DNA from: Gammaproteobacteria bacterium
Lineage (GTDB): Bacteria > Pseudomonadota > Gammaproteobacteria > Acidiferrobacterales > Acidiferrobacteraceae
DNA: 9,598 nucleotides
Direction of reading: 5' to 3'
Assembly (NCBI GenBank): GCA_028064935.1
Contig: JAPTWT010000220.1
Location: forward strand, 1 to 9,598
Made by a program: the position numbers and the translations under genes. This document shows positions 1-9,373 of the stretch, piece by piece; the stretch's first letter is position 1; every line of letters starts with the position of its first letter. The notes under the pieces are model-generated. The model was not told where the DNA came from. It saw only the letters and a program-made list of their open reading frames with translations, and searched no databases.

Positions 1-2
1 CT

Positions 3-2855
3 TCAGTCTCCGATCTCGAACTCAGCGTTTTTGAACTTCAGCACGTTGCAGTTCTCCTTCACCGCGCGCTGCAGCCCGTCGTCGAAACCGGTGGCCGATT
101 CGGCCTGGATCTCGATGGCAATCTTGACCTTCACGCCGGTGTGAATGGTGAACTGCTGGACGACCTCGTCGACTAGGTCGGCGAACTGCTTCTTTGCCAG
201 GATCGGGTCGAGTTCGATGCTGCCGTAGAACTGCTTCTTCAAGGCCTGGCCGGCGGCGCCCGTGCCTGACGGGTATCCGCCCTTGCCCGAGTCTTCGACC
301 CGGGGTGTGTCGCCGCTACCGCCGGTGGTCACAGATGTTGTGGATGCTCCCCCGCTGGTGTCAGCGGCTTTGGCGCGCGAGGCTTCCTCCGCTGCGCGCA
401 GTGCCTCCATGTACGCCGCCGCCGCAGACGGCTCGATCAGCAGCAGCGACGAGTCCATGATCAACGACGTGCGCTTGCCGTAGATGAAACCGACGTAGCG
501 GCCATCCTCTTTGCCCTGCGCGAAGCCAAAGAAGTCGCGACTCTCCGCGCCCGCAGCCATCGTCCTCTGGAAGACGGTGTCGTCCTTCAATCGCGGCAGA
601 TAGAGCTGCTGGCAGCTCTGCTGCCAGACGTTCAAGGCGCTGGTCTCCTTGGCGTCATCCTTCCAGAACCAGTCTTTCAGCACCTTGGCCAGGTGGATCG
701 GTGCCCACTCACCGATGAGCAGTTCGTTCTCCTTGAGCACGCGCTCGATCTCCTGTGACCAGTTCTGCGCGCCGGGGTTGACCTGGAAGTGCTCCCAGCG
801 CAGCTCGGACAAGCCCTTTCCGGGGCGCGCCTCCTGCATCGGCGCCACGATCCACTTGTAGGTCTCGCGGATCATGCGGCGCACGGTCTCCTCGGCCTGC
901 TCCAGGCTAGCGTTCGCCTGCTTGGCCATCAGGTTGTCGAGGACGATGCGGTTGTCCTTGTAGTCGGCAACGATGCTGCGCCAGGCCAGAAACGAGCGGA
1001 CGTGGTCTTTCAGGCGACTGACGCTGTCGTAATCGGCTGCCAGGAAGATCAGGCGGTTCTGTTTGATCCTAGGCTGCTCGCCGCGCTTCTTCAGAGTCTC
1101 GGTGGCGCGGTCAATCGCCAGACTCTGACCACTCTTACTGAACGCAGCTTCGGGTGGCAGCACCACCAAACGCAGAGCCCAGTCGTCGGGCACATCGCTG
1201 CTGTCAGTGAAGACATGAGTGCCAGCGAACACACCGCTGGCGAATCCGCGCTGCACACGCTCTCGGACGGTTGGGAACACGTCCTCCTTGTCCTGGAAAC
1301 GGCGCTTGCGCTCCTCCATCTCACGCCGCAGGTTCGGCCGTGTGTCGAGCCAGAAGCGATTGTTGGCGTGGTTGAGGTAGTGGAGGCGCTCAATAAGGCG
1401 TCGCAGCGCATCCTTGAATAATCCAATCTGCTGACCGGGCTGGACGATTCCGAGCATCACGCGTTCGAGCTCCAGACCGCGCACCAACTGATTCGTTGTG
1501 CTGGGCGCGCTGCCCAGGAACACCGACCGCGCCGCGCGACGGCAGGCCTGCACGCTGCCGAAGCGCGTGTCCTTGTTCTCGATCTCGGTGGTCTCGGCAC
1601 GCTCACCGTCCACGTCACGTTCGAGCACCGGGTCCCAGCCTTGCGGTAGGTAGTAGATGACCTCGTTGCGCACGTCGGCGTCGTACAGCGGCAGGCTTCC
1701 CGGCATGATGAGCGGGTCGTTGTTGCCATCCTTCCACAGGCGGTGGATCACCTTGGCCATCAGTTTCAGCACCCCGCGCGTGCGCTGAAAGCTGTCCAGC
1801 GTGGACCAGTCCTCGTAGAGCCGGTCGAACACCTCGGGGTGGATGGGGTAGGCGTGGACTAGGCGCTCGAAGTAGCGACTCTCCTGCGTCTCCTGCGGGA
1901 AGTCGTCGCGGTTGGCGGTGTAGAAGTCCGCGAAGGCATGGCACACCGACTCCATCGCTAGTTTGTCGTTGATCGACGCGAACAAGCGCCGCCGTACGAT
2001 CTCGAACGCCTCTTCGGTCGCCACCGGCTTCCACAGCGCCTGCACGCGGCCGAAGTAGTGCGCCAGCGCCTCCAGCGCCTTCACGCCGCGCTGGCTGCCG
2101 GCTTCCTTATCGGACTCTGGCAACGATGCGAGCAGCACAGCGGTCGGCACGGCCTTCAGCGCCTCAGTCAGCGCCTGCACGAACGACAGGTTGGAATCGA
2201 ACGTACCCCCGCTGAGGGCTTTGCCTTCTTCGAACTGGCGCACGTATGCCACCAGCTCGTCTATGAGGATCACGCACGGCGCACACCGCGCCAGCAACGT
2301 CTCCAGCACCGCCTTGCCAGGCGAAGTACCCGACGTGTCGGCATCGGCCACCAGAGCGTAACCTTCCGCGTCGCCCAGCTGCCATGCCAGGTCGCCCCAA
2401 AGCGTACGCACGACCTGCCCATCACGCTTGATGGGTTGGTTGGGTGACGACTTAATGCCGTCGAGCACCGCGACGCGAGCGCGGGGCAGTTCCGTGACCT
2501 GCGCTGCATCCAGAATGGCCGCGACGCCCTGCAGATCGCTCGCAGGAGCCTCGCCCTTGGCCAGGTGATAGACCGCCAGCATCGTGTGCGTTTTGCCCCC
2601 GCCGAACGCGGTCTGCAACTGGATGACCGGGTCGCCGCCCTTGCCTGTTAGGCGCTTGACCACCGAGTCGAGAAGCAGGCGCATGCCCTCAGTGATGAAG
2701 GTGCGCTGGAAGAACAGCTCCGCGTTCTGGTACTCGGGTGAGGCTGAGCCCTGATGAACCCGCGAGATGTCGGCCGCGAACTCCGCCTGTTGGAACGTCC
2801 CCTTGAGAACATCTTCGTGGGGAATAGCGATTTCACGCCAAGGTTTGAGCGCCAT
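3..2855 (-). CDS. DUF499 (COG1483-type) AAA+/P-loop ATPase of defence operon
   Basis: Complete 950-residue cytoplasmic ATPase, ending with TGA at bases 3-5. The N-terminus ([20 protein letters not shown], then AEFAADI and RTFITEG near residue 51) is typical of DUF499 proteins. Walker A is FGGGKTH at residues 84-90 (K88) and Walker B is VILIDE at 195-200 (D199, E200). A strand at 239-246 followed by PESD may carry the sensor, and [12 protein letters not shown] around 356-367 may supply an arginine finger. Residues about 818-868 are a Ser/Gly/Thr/Ala-rich low-complexity linker before a small C-terminal domain (870-950). The ATG at 2853-2855 follows GGGAG with a 9-base spacer and starts 18 bases after the methyltransferase stop. 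DUF499 proteins are known as neighbours of DUF1156 methylases in defence islands; their exact activity is unsettled. A role as ATP-driven motor or regulator of the complex is inference. The family call is strong. Confidence 0.9.
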   Translation of the reverse strand: MALKPWREIAIPHEDVLKGTFQQAEFAADISRVHQGSASPEYQNAELFFQRTFITEGMRLLLDSVVKRLTGKGGDPVIQLQTAFGGGKTHTMLAVYHLAKGEAPASDLQGVAAILDAAQVTELPRARVAVLDGIKSSPNQPIKRDGQVVRTLWGDLAWQLGDAEGYALVADADTSGTSPGKAVLETLLARCAPCVILIDELVAYVRQFEEGKALSGGTFDSNLSFVQALTEALKAVPTAVLLASLPESDKEAGSQRGVKALEALAHYFGRVQALWKPVATEEAFEIVRRRLFASINDKLAMESVCHAFADFYTANRDDFPQETQESRYFERLVHAYPIHPEVFDRLYEDWSTLDSFQRTRGVLKLMAKVIHRLWKDGNNDPLIMPGSLPLYDADVRNEVIYYLPQGWDPVLERDVDGERAETTEIENKDTRFGSVQACRRAARSVFLGSAPSTTNQLVRGLELERVMLGIVQPGQQIGLFKDALRRLIERLHYLNHANNRFWLDTRPNLRREMEERKRRFQDKEDVFPTVRERVQRGFASGVFAGTHVFTDSSDVPDDWALRLVVLPPEAAFSKSGQSLAIDRATETLKKRGEQPRIKQNRLIFLAADYDSVSRLKDHVRSFLAWRSIVADYKDNRIVLDNLMAKQANASLEQAEETVRRMIRETYKWIVAPMQEARPGKGLSELRWEHFQVNPGAQNWSQEIERVLKENELLIGEWAPIHLAKVLKDWFWKDDAKETSALNVWQQSCQQLYLPRLKDDTVFQRTMAAGAESRDFFGFAQGKEDGRYVGFIYGKRTSLIMDSSLLLIEPSAAAAYMEALRAAEEASRAKAADTSGGASTTSVTTGGSGDTPRVEDSGKGGYPSGTGAAGQALKKQFYGSIELDPILAKKQFADLVDEVVQQFTIHTGVKVKIAIEIQAESATGFDDGLQRAVKENCNVLKFKNAEFEIGD

Positions 2856-2873
2856 GATCGTCTGCTCCCTTGC

Positions 2874-5714
2874 TCAGATTTCAAACTTAGTTTGCGAACC
2901 GAAATGCCCCGTCACATGCGAGGCCGCCTCGATACTCACCCAAGACGTGATCAGTTCGTTGTAGGCCCTGGCGTCATCGGCCCAGCCCTTGCGTTCGCAT
3001 AGCGTGTAAAGGCGATAGGCGAGATTGCGAATTTGGTCCGCTCGGGCGGGCATGCCAGCCAAGAACTCACCTGCCAAGGTTTCCCCGCTCGACTGCAGCG
3101 CACGAATCATCTGGTGCAGGGCTTCCCAAATTGGCGTGTTGTTATCGTTTTCTGGGCGCCAGTCTGCAGGGTATTCCGCAGGCTTGAAGAGACGCACGCT
3201 CCCCCCGCCCGACTTGACGACCCCGGACGCTGCTACTGCTTGGACGCTCGTTCCTTTCGCCCGCGCCAGAACGTCGGCTTGACCAAAGTCACCACCTACC
3301 CAACCTTGCTCGTCGAACCAGGCAAGGCAAAACCGCGTGTCCGAGTCGAAGTCGTCTGCGCCTTCCGTCAGCATCTTGTTAATTAGCGTCAGTGCCGTGT
3401 GCACTGTCATCGGACTGCCATCTGCCTCAAGAACGGCCGAGTACTTCGAGAAGACTGCCATGCCCGGGCCGATCACTGCTTGGGCCAGATCGACCGGAGC
3501 AACTGGCGAAATGCCTTCAACTCCGCCAATCATCTCGTCGAGCGCTTCGACAAGGTGTTCCTTGAGCTCGCGCTGGAAGTCTCGCCGAGTGATGGTTCTG
3601 GCATCCGAATCGCGCTTGCGGCACACCAGCACAATCGATGAAGCCAGCGCGTTTGAACCGATAGCTCGGCCGCGGCTGCTGCGCTCAGTCCGCACCGGCC
3701 ACGTCCCCGTAATTACGAACTGGGCATTGATCACTGACTCCAGGAAGCTTTCCCAGCCCGAGGAGGCTGTCCCACTTGCTCCGGTGTCGCTTTGCTTGAA
3801 AGCGTAGTAGATCGTGACCGGCACGGTGTCGTTGGCCTTGGCATGAATTTGCCTTAGTGCCTGGGTCATTCCGCCCGTGAAATGACGCATGGCGTCATTA
3901 ATGTTCTCGTAAAGACTATGCGATGCGACTAGCTCATCCTCCTTGGGAGTCTGCCTGGTAGCGAACACTGTGGGGAATACCTCGCGCAAACACACCCGCA
4001 TCCAGATATAGAAGAAGTCGGACAGATTCGAATAGGGGACGTTGTCGTAGTAAGGCGGGTCTGTTGAGACCACTGTCTGCTCTTCAGTTGGGACCGTACC
4101 TTTGGCAGCGTCGAGTTGGAAGGCATGTCCTGGTGCATTGGCGGGCAATAGGTCGATGACGCGAGCGATCCAGCCCAGCGCGCTGGACCACGAGCCGCCA
4201 CCATCGGTAAGCGGATTGATTTCACCGTAGTCCCAAACGATCGGCAGGGCATGCTTGGTAAACGCGTGCGCAACAAACTCTCCCCCAGATTCCCAAGAGG
4301 TCAAGGTATTCCAGTAGTCGGCAGCACGTCCGATTGCGCAAGCGAGATATACGGAGACGGCTTCCGCGTAGGCTGTCGCTCCAGTTCCTCCATCCCGAAG
4401 CCTGATGTCGTCATCGGGCAAGCCGGCCTTGATTGCGTCAAGCTTGATGACTTCGCGAGCCTCCACCACAAGGGAAGAGAAGGTCGTTAGAGCCAACTGC
4501 TGGCGCAGGTTGAACAATCTTGGAAAGGTCTTCATGCCATAGACCACGACGTTGGTGCATCCGGCCCAATGCAGGATCTCTGCTTCCGGCGCGGTTTGGT
4601 CCAAGTCGGCAAAGTCTGGCGCTTCGATCTCGCTTGCTGCGACGTACGCCTTTCCGTTCGGGGTCTCAACCACCGCCGCCATAAGTCGCTGTCCCATGCG
4701 GCCGGCAACGCCTTCGGCACGTATGTATGTGAGAGCTATTGGGGAATCGGTCAGTACGCAAGTACCCCCGCGTCCGCCTACAGTGCTTGAGTATTTCGGC
4801 GGCCCATCCTCCTTCAGCACGAATTCGTAGCTGAGTCTGTCCTTGGAGACCCTGGGCTCAACCCACACCTCTCGGCCTTCGCGCGAAGCGATCTGAAACG
4901 ACTTTGCGAGGGGCACATGCGTTCCGCCCGCTGCCGGGTTCGGGCTCGCGACAGTTCGACACCAGAGCCACGTCAGGACAGTCCCTTGGCCGCCGCCGAG
5001 GCGGCGCGGCAGCGTCACCTTGGGATAGCGCGTTGCAAGGCGGTCGATGGCCTGTTTCCAGACCCAGTTGCCATAACGTCGAAGGTCCTCGGAGAGGCCC
5101 CTCGCGCCAGTCCAGTTCTCCTCAATGCGCGCCTGCTTGGCAGCGTATCCCTTCGGGCCTACCGGGGGCCGGTCTTTGAACCTCGGAGGGATCTCCAGCA
5201 TTGCCTTGTTGAGCACTACTGGAACAGGGTTGAGGTCCGTGGCGTAGGTTTCGAATCCCAGGCGTTGTGCCTCAAGCGGCAGCGAGCCGCCGCCCGCGAA
5301 AGGATCGTGGAAGGCCGGCAGGCGATCAGGATTGAAACCTGACTTCCCTGCGTTGAGTTCACAAGTTTCACGCCAAGACTTTCGAATTTCGTCGCGAGCT
5401 CGATTGAGGACTTCCTGGTTGTCGGTGTTCTCCCACTTCACCAAGTCCCGAATGATGTTGAAGAGACGCTCGCGTTCGATCTTTGCTTTTTCCTTGTTCA
5501 CGCCTCGACCCAAATGACGTTCATACCCAGGGTCGTTAACCATTTGCGCAAAGAGAATGGCCCGAGCCGCAGCTAAGGGGCGGCGAGCGAACCAAAGATG
5601 AAGGGTCGAGGGGTGTCCGTGTCGGATTGACTTTTCTTTTGAGGATGCAATGTTGATGTCGTCGAGCGGCAGCGCGACCTCGATGAGTTTCTTGGGTGCC
5701 TTGATGATCGCCAT
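2874..5714 (-). CDS. DUF1156 / COG1743-type adenine-specific DNA methyltransferase
   Basis: Predicted SAM-dependent DNA methyltransferase of 946 residues, probably marking self DNA. The DUF1156 N-terminus is clear (KKLIEVALPLDDIN, SIRHGHPSTLHLWFARRPLAA, residues about 8-50). The SAM-binding motif DPFAGGG is at 137-143 and the catalytic DPPYYDN at 552-558, with about 410 residues between them; DPPY fits N6-adenine (or N4-cytosine) enzymes. A later YYAFKQS (636-642) and the run through GSNALASSIVLVCRKR also fit the family. Where relatives carry a zinc ribbon this protein reads SPNPAAG (257-263) and a single Cys at 319. The start chosen is ATG 5712-5714, preceded by AGGA with a 10-base spacer and 14 bases after the helicase stop. 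A GTG at 5748-5750 would add 12 residues and overlap the helicase gene; it is less likely because family homology begins after the ATG. GC content is lower than in both neighbours. Family certain, modified base and target site unknown. Confidence 0.9.
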   Translation of the reverse strand: MAIIKAPKKLIEVALPLDDINIASSKEKSIRHGHPSTLHLWFARRPLAAARAILFAQMVNDPGYERHLGRGVNKEKAKIERERLFNIIRDLVKWENTDNQEVLNRARDEIRKSWRETCELNAGKSGFNPDRLPAFHDPFAGGGSLPLEAQRLGFETYATDLNPVPVVLNKAMLEIPPRFKDRPPVGPKGYAAKQARIEENWTGARGLSEDLRRYGNWVWKQAIDRLATRYPKVTLPRRLGGGQGTVLTWLWCRTVASPNPAAGGTHVPLAKSFQIASREGREVWVEPRVSKDRLSYEFVLKEDGPPKYSSTVGGRGGTCVLTDSPIALTYIRAEGVAGRMGQRLMAAVVETPNGKAYVAASEIEAPDFADLDQTAPEAEILHWAGCTNVVVYGMKTFPRLFNLRQQLALTTFSSLVVEAREVIKLDAIKAGLPDDDIRLRDGGTGATAYAEAVSVYLACAIGRAADYWNTLTSWESGGEFVAHAFTKHALPIVWDYGEINPLTDGGGSWSSALGWIARVIDLLPANAPGHAFQLDAAKGTVPTEEQTVVSTDPPYYDNVPYSNLSDFFYIWMRVCLREVFPTVFATRQTPKEDELVASHSLYENINDAMRHFTGGMTQALRQIHAKANDTVPVTIYYAFKQSDTGASGTASSGWESFLESVINAQFVITGTWPVRTERSSRGRAIGSNALASSIVLVCRKRDSDARTITRRDFQRELKEHLVEALDEMIGGVEGISPVAPVDLAQAVIGPGMAVFSKYSAVLEADGSPMTVHTALTLINKMLTEGADDFDSDTRFCLAWFDEQGWVGGDFGQADVLARAKGTSVQAVAASGVVKSGGGSVRLFKPAEYPADWRPENDNNTPIWEALHQMIRALQSSGETLAGEFLAGMPARADQIRNLAYRLYTLCERKGWADDARAYNELITSWVSIEAASHVTGHFGSQTKFEI

Positions 5715-5728
5715 GTCTTGTTCTTCCT

Positions 5729-8700
5729 TTATGCAGGCTGCTGCGCACACGCGAGCAACTGATCGAGATCGAGGTTGATGCTGGTAACGGCCCAGTCGGG
5801 CTCCTGGGTGAAGGGCTGGCGCACGTAGAACGGACCTTCATGCTGTTCACCGTCCACCATCACGACGGCCAGGATGAATTTATCGGTCTGGTTGAGTCCG
5901 TAGAGGATCTCGTTGCGCGTGACCGTGATTGTGGTCTGGCCCTTGGCGCGTCCCTTGACCTCAATGTGGCGCGAGGGCGGCAGCTTACCGTCCAGCGCTT
6001 TGGGCAGGCTGGTGACATCCCAGCCGCACTTCTCGGCCGACACGTCGATGACGTCGTGTCCCAACGCGCGCTCGGCGTTCATAACAGCGCGCATGGCGAT
6101 CTGCTCGACGCGGGCACGCGCCGCGGCGTCCGCTGTCCATCCGGGCTGCCCCTTGCGCTGCAGCAGCAGACCTGCGGGGATGACCAGTGAGCCGCCCAGA
6201 ATCACCGGCGTAGCGGAGATGACGTGGCGCATGGCCAGCAGATCCTTCTCGCGCGACTCGCGGCGGACGGTGAGGTCATCGATGGTGCGGCGAACGTTTT
6301 CCAACGTCAGGCGCACATCCTTGCCGGCGGCGATGTCGTCCTGCAGATTGATGTAGCGGTCGGACCAGAAGCTGATTTCCTTGACTAGGCGCTCGTGCAC
6401 GGCGGCCAGCGTCTTGTCCACAGTCTTCTCGCGGCGAGCGCGCACCTCGTCAAAGTGCTCAGGGACCAAGTGGGTGGAGGCGTGGGCCAGCGCCAGCTGC
6501 TCTAGGTCCTTGGCGATCCAGGGCGCGGCCAGCACATCCTCGATCAGCGCCATGTCGGCAGGGGCCAAGGGCTCCAGGTCCAGGTGAGGGGCCCAGCCGG
6601 CGTTGATGGCGTTCCCCTTGGGGTCGATCTCGACGAACTGCATGCGGCGTGACACTACGTGCGTCGGGTCGGCACCTTCCTTGACCGAGTGGTCGATGAT
6701 GAACATCACCTTCGGGGTCAGGCCCATGTTGGCTGGATCCACCAGCACAGCGCCTTGTTTGAGCTTGTTGCGGTGGGCTTCGAGCACCAGGTCGGTCACC
6801 GATTGCATCAGCGGGTGGGCCGGGTGCAGCAGGCTGGCCATCGGCGCGCCCACGCGGTCAAGCACGCGGACGTATTGCTTCTCGAAGCAGACGCGCTCGT
6901 AGCGGCGCAGCACAGGGTCAGCATTGCGGCGGTCGCGCCCGGTGATCTGGCGGTCGCGCTCGCGGATGATGGCCGGGACGTTGGTGATCTCGTAGCGGCC
7001 CGGTTCGCGCGGGCGCAGCTCGCCGCCCAGCTGCTGGAAAGCCTGGGTGAAGAACGAGCGGATGAAGAAGGGCTGCAGCTTGCGGGCCTCGGCCTTCTCC
7101 ATTTCCTCCTTGACGGCGAAGAGGCGCTTCTCGTCCATCACCTCTTCGCACAAGGCATTGCGCTTGATGATGTCTTCGAGGTGGCGGGTGTCCAGTGCGC
7201 CTTCGACCTTGCGCAGCAGGCGGGCGCGGACTTCGGGTTCGGAGCCGTAGCGGATGGCTTCGATCAGCAGGTCCTTGAGGCTGCGGTCTTCGAACACCTC
7301 GCCCAGGATGTCGAACACGCGGCCACCAAGAGCGTGGCGTTCGATCTCCAGCTTCTCGAATAGCCGCTGAAAGACATCGCCCTCGCGCGTCTCGGATGCC
7401 ACCATGTTCCACAGGTGGCAGACCTCCGTCTGGCCGATGCGGTGGATGCGGCCGAAGCGCTGTTCTAAGCGGTTCGGGTTCCACGGCAGGTCGTAGTTGA
7501 CCATCAGGTTGGCGTTCTGCAGGTTCACGCCTTCGCCAGCGGCATCGGTGGCGACAAGCACGCGCGCGGTCGGGTCGTTGCGGAACATCTCCTGCACCTT
7601 GCGGCGCTCTTCGCGCTTCACGCCGCCGTGGATCATCACCACGGCCTCCTCGCTGCCGATCAGGCCGCGGATCTTGGCGGCCAGGTAGTTCAGCGTGTCG
7701 CGGTGCTCGGTGAAGATGATCAGCTTGCGCTGGCGACCCAAGGAGTCATGCATCTCGGGCGTGTCTTGCAACAGCCGCGACAGCTCGTCCCACTTGCGGT
7801 CTTGGCCGGAGTGCACGACCTTGCGGGCTTGCTCTTCCAAGTCTTCGAGGATGATGATTTCGGCCTCGAGCTCCTGGATGGTCTGGGCGGCCGTGGCCTG
7901 ATCGACGACGGCTTCATCGAAGTTCTCGTAGTCGTCGGGCGACAGCGCATCAGCCGACTCCCAAATGTCATCGGGGACACCGTTGGTACCAGTGCCGACG
8001 AGCGTCTCGGCAAGCGACTTGCCGCGTTGGCCCAGATTCTCTTCCTCGACCCGGCGCTTGAGCTTGTTGCGGCGGCGCTTGAGTGACTGGTAGATAGCCT
8101 CGGGGCTGGAGGCCAGCCGGCGCTGCAGCGAAGTCAGGGCGAAGCCGACAGTGCCTTTTCGGCCGCCGTCCGCCAGTTGATCGGCCCGCGCGAACTCGGT
8201 CTTCACGTAGTCCGTGACGGCGGTGTAGAGCGCGGCTTCGAGGTCGGACAGCTTGTAGTTGCAGGTGTAGGCCCGCCGCTCGGGGAACAGCGGGGTGCCG
8301 TCGAACTTGAGCAGGTCTTCCTTGACCATGCGCCGCATCAGGTCGGTGACGTCGACCTTGTGCGCGCCGTCGCGGAACTTGCCGTAGAAGCGGTCGGCGT
8401 CCAACAGCGACATGAACAGCTGGAAGTCTTCTTCCTTGCCGTTGTGGGGCGTGGCGGTCATCAGCAGGAAGTGCCGCGTGATCGAGCCCAGCAGTTCGCC
8501 GAGCTGGAAGCGCTTGGTCTTGTTGACCTTGTTGCCGAAGTAGCTGGCCGACAGTTTGTGCGCTTCGTCGACGACGATCAGGTCCCAGTGCGAAAGCCGC
8601 AGCTTCACCTGCAGGTCTTCGGCGCGGGCCAGTTGGTCCACGCGGGCAACCAGCAGGTCGATGTCGTCGAAGGGGTTGCCGCTGCGGGACTGCTCGATCT

Positions 8701-9256
8701 GCTCACGAGAGAACAGCGAGAACGTCAGGCCGAACTTCTCGAACATTTCGTCCTGCCACTGCTCGACTAGGCTGCCCGGCGCCACGATCAGCACCCGCTT
8801 GGCATCAGCGCGCATCAGCAGTTCGCGGATGAACAGGCCGGCCATGATAGTCTTGCCGGCGCCGGGGTCGTCTGCCAGCACGTAGCGCAGCGGTTGGCGC
8901 GGCAGCATCGACTCGTAGACGGCCGTGATCTGGTGCGGCAGCGGCTCCACGTTTGACGTGTGCACCGCCATCATCGGATCGAAGAGGTGGGCCAGGTTGA
9001 TCCGGTAGGCCTCGGCGGCGAGCTTGAAGTCTTCGCCGGGGGCGTCGAACGCCCAAGGGCGCCCTGACTCAGCCAGCGACAGCTTGGCCTCGTCGGTGCG
9101 GAACAGCATCCGCTCCAGCAGCTTGCCGTCGGCGGTCTTGTAGTAGACGGTCAGGGCATCGTCACCGACCGGCTCGGTGGTGACGATGCGCACCACCTGC
9201 CCGGGTTCCAGCCCCGAGATGGCTGCGTTCTTCTGTAAGGACTCGAGATTCAGCAC
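5729..9256 (-). CDS. SNF2-family (SF2) helicase/translocase with C-terminal DUF3883 nuclease-like domain
   Basis: Complete 1175-residue DNA-dependent ATPase. Walker A is DDPGAGKT (129-136, K135), motif II is DEAH (230-233), motif III is TATP (267-270), motif IV is near KLIIFTEH (511-518), motif V is [12 protein letters not shown] (569-580) and motif VI is [11 protein letters not shown] (599-609). These are standard for the SNF2/RapA-like COG0553 group. A charged, probably coiled-coil insert lies between the two RecA lobes (about 445-500), and a second helical, highly charged stretch at about 935-1012. The end (about 1045-1150) resembles DUF3883, with GWD (D1080) and EVK (E1099, K1101) spaced as in PD-(D/E)xK folds. 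The start is GTG 9254-9256, behind GGGAG with a 5-base spacer; an in-frame stop at 9278-9280 leaves no better start upstream. First gene of the operon. Likely role: moving along and perhaps cutting non-self DNA (inference). Nuclease activity is not established from sequence alone. Confidence 0.92.
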   Translation of the reverse strand: MLNLESLQKNAAISGLEPGQVVRIVTTEPVGDDALTVYYKTADGKLLERMLFRTDEAKLSLAESGRPWAFDAPGEDFKLAAEAYRINLAHLFDPMMAVHTSNVEPLPHQITAVYESMLPRQPLRYVLADDPGAGKTIMAGLFIRELLMRADAKRVLIVAPGSLVEQWQDEMFEKFGLTFSLFSREQIEQSRSGNPFDDIDLLVARVDQLARAEDLQVKLRLSHWDLIVVDEAHKLSASYFGNKVNKTKRFQLGELLGSITRHFLLMTATPHNGKEEDFQLFMSLLDADRFYGKFRDGAHKVDVTDLMRRMVKEDLLKFDGTPLFPERRAYTCNYKLSDLEAALYTAVTDYVKTEFARADQLADGGRKGTVGFALTSLQRRLASSPEAIYQSLKRRRNKLKRRVEEENLGQRGKSLAETLVGTGTNGVPDDIWESADALSPDDYENFDEAVVDQATAAQTIQELEAEIIILEDLEEQARKVVHSGQDRKWDELSRLLQDTPEMHDSLGRQRKLIIFTEHRDTLNYLAAKIRGLIGSEEAVVMIHGGVKREERRKVQEMFRNDPTARVLVATDAAGEGVNLQNANLMVNYDLPWNPNRLEQRFGRIHRIGQTEVCHLWNMVASETREGDVFQRLFEKLEIERHALGGRVFDILGEVFEDRSLKDLLIEAIRYGSEPEVRARLLRKVEGALDTRHLEDIIKRNALCEEVMDEKRLFAVKEEMEKAEARKLQPFFIRSFFTQAFQQLGGELRPREPGRYEITNVPAIIRERDRQITGRDRRNADPVLRRYERVCFEKQYVRVLDRVGAPMASLLHPAHPLMQSVTDLVLEAHRNKLKQGAVLVDPANMGLTPKVMFIIDHSVKEGADPTHVVSRRMQFVEIDPKGNAINAGWAPHLDLEPLAPADMALIEDVLAAPWIAKDLEQLALAHASTHLVPEHFDEVRARREKTVDKTLAAVHERLVKEISFWSDRYINLQDDIAAGKDVRLTLENVRRTIDDLTVRRESREKDLLAMRHVISATPVILGGSLVIPAGLLLQRKGQPGWTADAAARARVEQIAMRAVMNAERALGHDVIDVSAEKCGWDVTSLPKALDGKLPPSRHIEVKGRAKGQTTITVTRNEILYGLNQTDKFILAVVMVDGEQHEGPFYVRQPFTQEPDWAVTSINLDLDQLLACAQQPA

Positions 9257-9261
9257 AATTT

Positions 9262-9266
9262 CTCCC
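9262..9266 (-). promoter_or_regulatory. Shine-Dalgarno site that fixes the GTG start of the helicase
   Basis: GGGAG on the minus strand, 5 bases before GTG at 9256-9254. The in-frame stop at 9278-9280, with no ATG, GTG or TTG in between, makes this the only reasonable start. Confidence 0.7.
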
Positions 9267-9277
9267 GATGCGATGGT

Positions 9278-9304
9278 CTAGTGTACCTGGGTGAGGTGTA
9301 CTAG
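9278..9304. promoter_or_regulatory. Imperfect palindrome, candidate operator between divergent units
   Basis: The arms CTAGTGTACCT (9278-9288) and AGGTGTACTAG (9294-9304) are inverted copies matching at 9 of 11 positions around a 5-base centre. GTGTAC also occurs as a direct repeat at 9281 and 9296. The site covers the predicted -35 to -10 region of the minus-strand operon and ends 5 bases before the plus-strand TATAAT, so a dimeric regulator bound here could affect both directions. The dyad is seen; the operator role is inferred. Confidence 0.45.
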
Positions 9305-9307
9305 CAA
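9280..9307 (-). promoter_or_regulatory. Candidate sigma70-type promoter of the defence operon
   Basis: On the minus strand TTGCTA (9307-9302, 4 of 6 to consensus) and TACACT (9285-9280, 4 of 6) are separated by 16 bases. Transcription would begin near 9273, a few bases before the GGGAG site (9266-9262) of the helicase gene. It is weak by sequence and lies within the palindrome, as expected for a regulated promoter. Confidence 0.35.
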
Positions 9308-9309
9308 CA

Positions 9310-9315
9310 TATAAT
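9310..9315 (+). promoter_or_regulatory. Perfect TATAAT -10 box facing the relaxase gene
   Basis: TATAAT at 9310-9315 matches the sigma70 -10 consensus exactly. No good -35 lies 16-18 bases upstream and there is no TG extension, so use of this box would probably need an activator or be weak. Transcription would start about 9322 and leave a 5' leader of about 145 bases before the relaxase ATG. Confidence 0.4.
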
Positions 9316-9373
9316 CTCACCACCTTTGGCACTCGGGTTGTTGCAGGAGGCGGCTGCTTTCCCGGAGGACTGG

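Noticed and set aside
789..1421. 210-codon plus-strand open frame opposite the DUF499 gene
   Set aside because: It lies wholly antisense to a gene with clear family motifs; the translation is biased in the way high-GC complement frames are and shows no recognisable domain.
5715..5750. GTG start giving a 958-residue methyltransferase
   Set aside because: It overlaps the helicase gene by 22 bases and adds 12 residues with no family similarity, while the downstream ATG has AGGA at usable spacing and begins just before the conserved KKLIEVALPLD.
6659..7363. 234-codon plus-strand open frame opposite the helicase gene
   Set aside because: Antisense shadow of the helicase region; composition dominated by Ala, Leu, Val, His and Gln, with no motif.
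8177..8770. 197-codon plus-strand open frame opposite the helicase motor region
   Set aside because: It covers the complement of the DEAH and TATP motifs; the real coding strand is minus.
3..9256. Assignment as canonical BREX or DISARM
   Set aside because: No PglZ phosphatase, BrxL protease or DUF1998/DrmB protein is in the window. The methyltransferase-helicase pairing recalls type 3 BREX, but the ATPase looks like DUF499, so a confident label needs the downstream genes.
3..9256. Type I or type III restriction-modification system
   Set aside because: There is no HsdS-like specificity subunit and no Mod/Res pair; the helicase is SNF2-like and the methyltransferase is DUF1156-type.
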